The notes under the pieces were generated by a model. It was given only the letters and a program-made list of their open reading frames with translations. It was not told the DNA's origin and did not search any database. From Desulfobacteraceae bacterium (lineage in GTDB: Bacteria; Desulfobacterota; DSM-4660; Desulfatiglandales; Desulfatiglandaceae), in the NCBI GenBank assembly GCA_030632525.1, contig DAOVUP010000052.1:1-7892 (forward strand): a stretch of DNA of 7,892 bases. The letters are read 5' to 3'. Both the position numbers and the translations under genes were made by a program. Below are positions 7,035 to 7,892 of the stretch, piece after piece. Numbering within the stretch: position 1 is the first letter of the stretch; every line of letters starts with the position of its first letter.

Positions 7035-7064
7035 CCCGCTTAAAAACGGGATCTTCTACCAGCA
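7035..7064. repeat. Spacer core motif, copy C
   Basis: Matches copies A and B at 28 of 30 positions; both differences are in the last third (cttctaccagca against cttcgacctgca). The 16-base cccgcttaaaaacggg part is unchanged. Heptads stop and start exactly at its edges. Confidence 0.85.
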
Positions 7065-7119
7065 TCATTTATCATTCCAGTGACGAGTAACGAGTAACCA
7101 GCAACGAGCATCCAGTCAC

Positions 7120-7892
7120 CTACTTAAAACGATAATTTATGGTTTTAGGTTTGCCCCCGCGGCTTATTTCCATTGAAAGTGGCGCCCCCGATTCCAGGGC
7201 CTTATAAAAAGAAAAAGCATCTTCCGGTGTATTTATCTGTTTGCCGTTTATACCCTTGACAATGTCACCTCTCTTGAGACCTAATTTGGTAAAAAACGAA
7301 TTTGCCTTAATATAGCTGAGTGCAAAGCCATCAGGCTTGCCATCCTTCAAATGGGGGCGAATCCGGGCCTGGGTCAACAGCTTATTAATATTCTTTAGGG
7401 AGTCTTGAATGTCTGATCGCGCTAACGTTACAATGCCACCGCTCTGAACCGGCTTGACAGAGGAATTCGGGCGACTCCCTTTCACCGATTCAGGCGTCTC
7501 CATCGAGAGGATCTCATCTTTATCACCAACCCGTAAGACCACCTTCCCCCACAGGATTTTCTTGACAACCGCATTCTGGACAGAGTCTCCCACCCTGTAG
7601 AGGCCCTGTGTTTTCCTGCCGGTTTCCTCAATAACAGCACGGGCATTTTCCTCAGAACCGGTAACAGTCCCTAACAGAGAGATCTTGAGAGAGGTAGGCT
7701 CAAGGGCCTCAATCTCCTTTGCCTCCATATCCCGGAGTTCCACCACATCGCTGGAGGCCTCGCCCGACGAGCCAAATATATTTCGATCGACTATCACGTC
7801 GAAGCTATTCAAGGGTTGGGGAACATAATGGGCAATATTCGGGGCCCTGACCTCTGCCATCTCAACTGAACGGAGCTCGGTAAGCTGGAAAC
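7120..7892 (-). CDS. gspC: Type II secretion system protein GspC, N-terminus cut off by the window edge
   Basis: Inner-membrane protein that links the assembly platform to the secretin and may take part in substrate recognition. The frame stays open to the right edge, so the ATG at 7860-7858 is very likely internal and the N-terminal cytoplasmic tail and transmembrane helix lie outside the window. Numbered from that Met, the GspC hallmark SFDVIVDRNIFG is at 19-30. The HR domain follows at about 57-120 (LKISLLGTVTGSEENARAVI, then YRVGDSV). After a Ser-rich linker, a C-terminal PDZ domain spans about 163-246, with its carboxylate-loop region in TKLGLKRGDIVKGINGKQI. The HR domain binds the N0-N1 region of GspD in known systems. 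The PDZ form is that of PulC/OutC rather than the coiled-coil form of XcpP. It is the most upstream gene seen, followed by a repeat spacer of 233 bases before gspA. Confidence 0.93.
   Translation of the reverse strand, partial: FQLTELRSVEMAEVRAPNIAHYVPQPLNSFDVIVDRNIFGSSGEASSDVVELRDMEAKEIEALEPTSLKISLLGTVTGSEENARAVIEETGRKTQGLYRVGDSVQNAVVKKILWGKVVLRVGDKDEILSMETPESVKGSRPNSSVKPVQSGGIVTLARSDIQDSLKNINKLLTQARIRPHLKDGKPDGFALSYIKANSFFTKLGLKRGDIVKGINGKQINTPEDAFSFYKALESGAPLSMEISRGGKPKTINYRFK

Larger units (their letters stand above)
6887..7119. repeat. Composite heptad-repeat spacer between gspC and gspA, with two core motifs
   Basis: The spacer holds two heptad-plus-core blocks in a row. Units aggttgc, gggttgc, aggttcc, aggttac and gggttgt run from 6894 to 6928 up to a degenerate core at 6929. 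Eleven units in register then run from 6958 to 7034 (gattgat, aattgtt, gattgtt, gattgaa and others) up to a good core at 7035. Eight units of the other class follow in register from 7062 to 7117 (gcatcat, ttatcat, acgagta twice, accagca, acgagca), reaching within two bases of the gspC stop. No coding frame is supported. Confidence 0.82.

Noticed and set aside
1967..7064. Core motif as rho-independent terminators between genes
   Set aside because: The stem is short (cccg/cggg) with an A/T loop and no U-tract follows on the minus-strand transcript; placing one in nearly every gap of an operon would be odd.

Overview
The window carries part of a type II secretion system (T2SS, general secretion pathway) locus. 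All recognisable genes lie on the minus strand, so in transcription order they run from right to left: gspC (cut by the right edge), a gspA/exeA-type ATPase with a peptidoglycan-binding tail, a gspB-like membrane protein whose periplasmic part is made of TPRs, gspD (outer-membrane secretin) and gspE (cytoplasmic secretion ATPase). About 196 bases beyond gspE hold no gene I can name. The gene set points to a Gram-negative, double-membraned bacterium. The GspA and GspB-like forms, the moderate base composition and the style of the spacers suggest Desulfobacterota, Nitrospirota or a similar lineage, but this is an impression and no marker gene here fixes the taxon.

How the genes work together: GspE powers assembly of the periplasmic pseudopilus; GspC links the inner-membrane platform to the secretin through its HR and PDZ domains; GspD forms the outer-membrane channel. 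GspA (AAA+ ATPase, membrane helix, periplasmic C39-like and PG-binding domains) and the GspB-like protein probably help place the secretin through the peptidoglycan, as the ExeA/ExeB pair does in Aeromonas.

The unusual part is the DNA between the genes. All four spacers (1892-2039, 4203-4442, 5091-5293, 6887-7119) are built largely from degenerate 7-base units in long unbroken register. In each spacer the left part is G/T-rich (units such as gggttgc, gagttgc, gggtatt, gattgtt) and the right part is the complementary A/C-rich class (gcaaccc, gtaactc, acccaat), so each spacer is a large imperfect palindrome. In three of them the switch of polarity is marked by a conserved ~27-30 base core that starts cccgcttaaaaacggg; one spacer also has a second, decayed core. 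The arrays abut or run into stop codons and reach to within a few bases of start codons. Three of the four visible starts (gspD, gspA, gspE) have no Shine-Dalgarno sequence. This repeat system is the most notable feature of the window.
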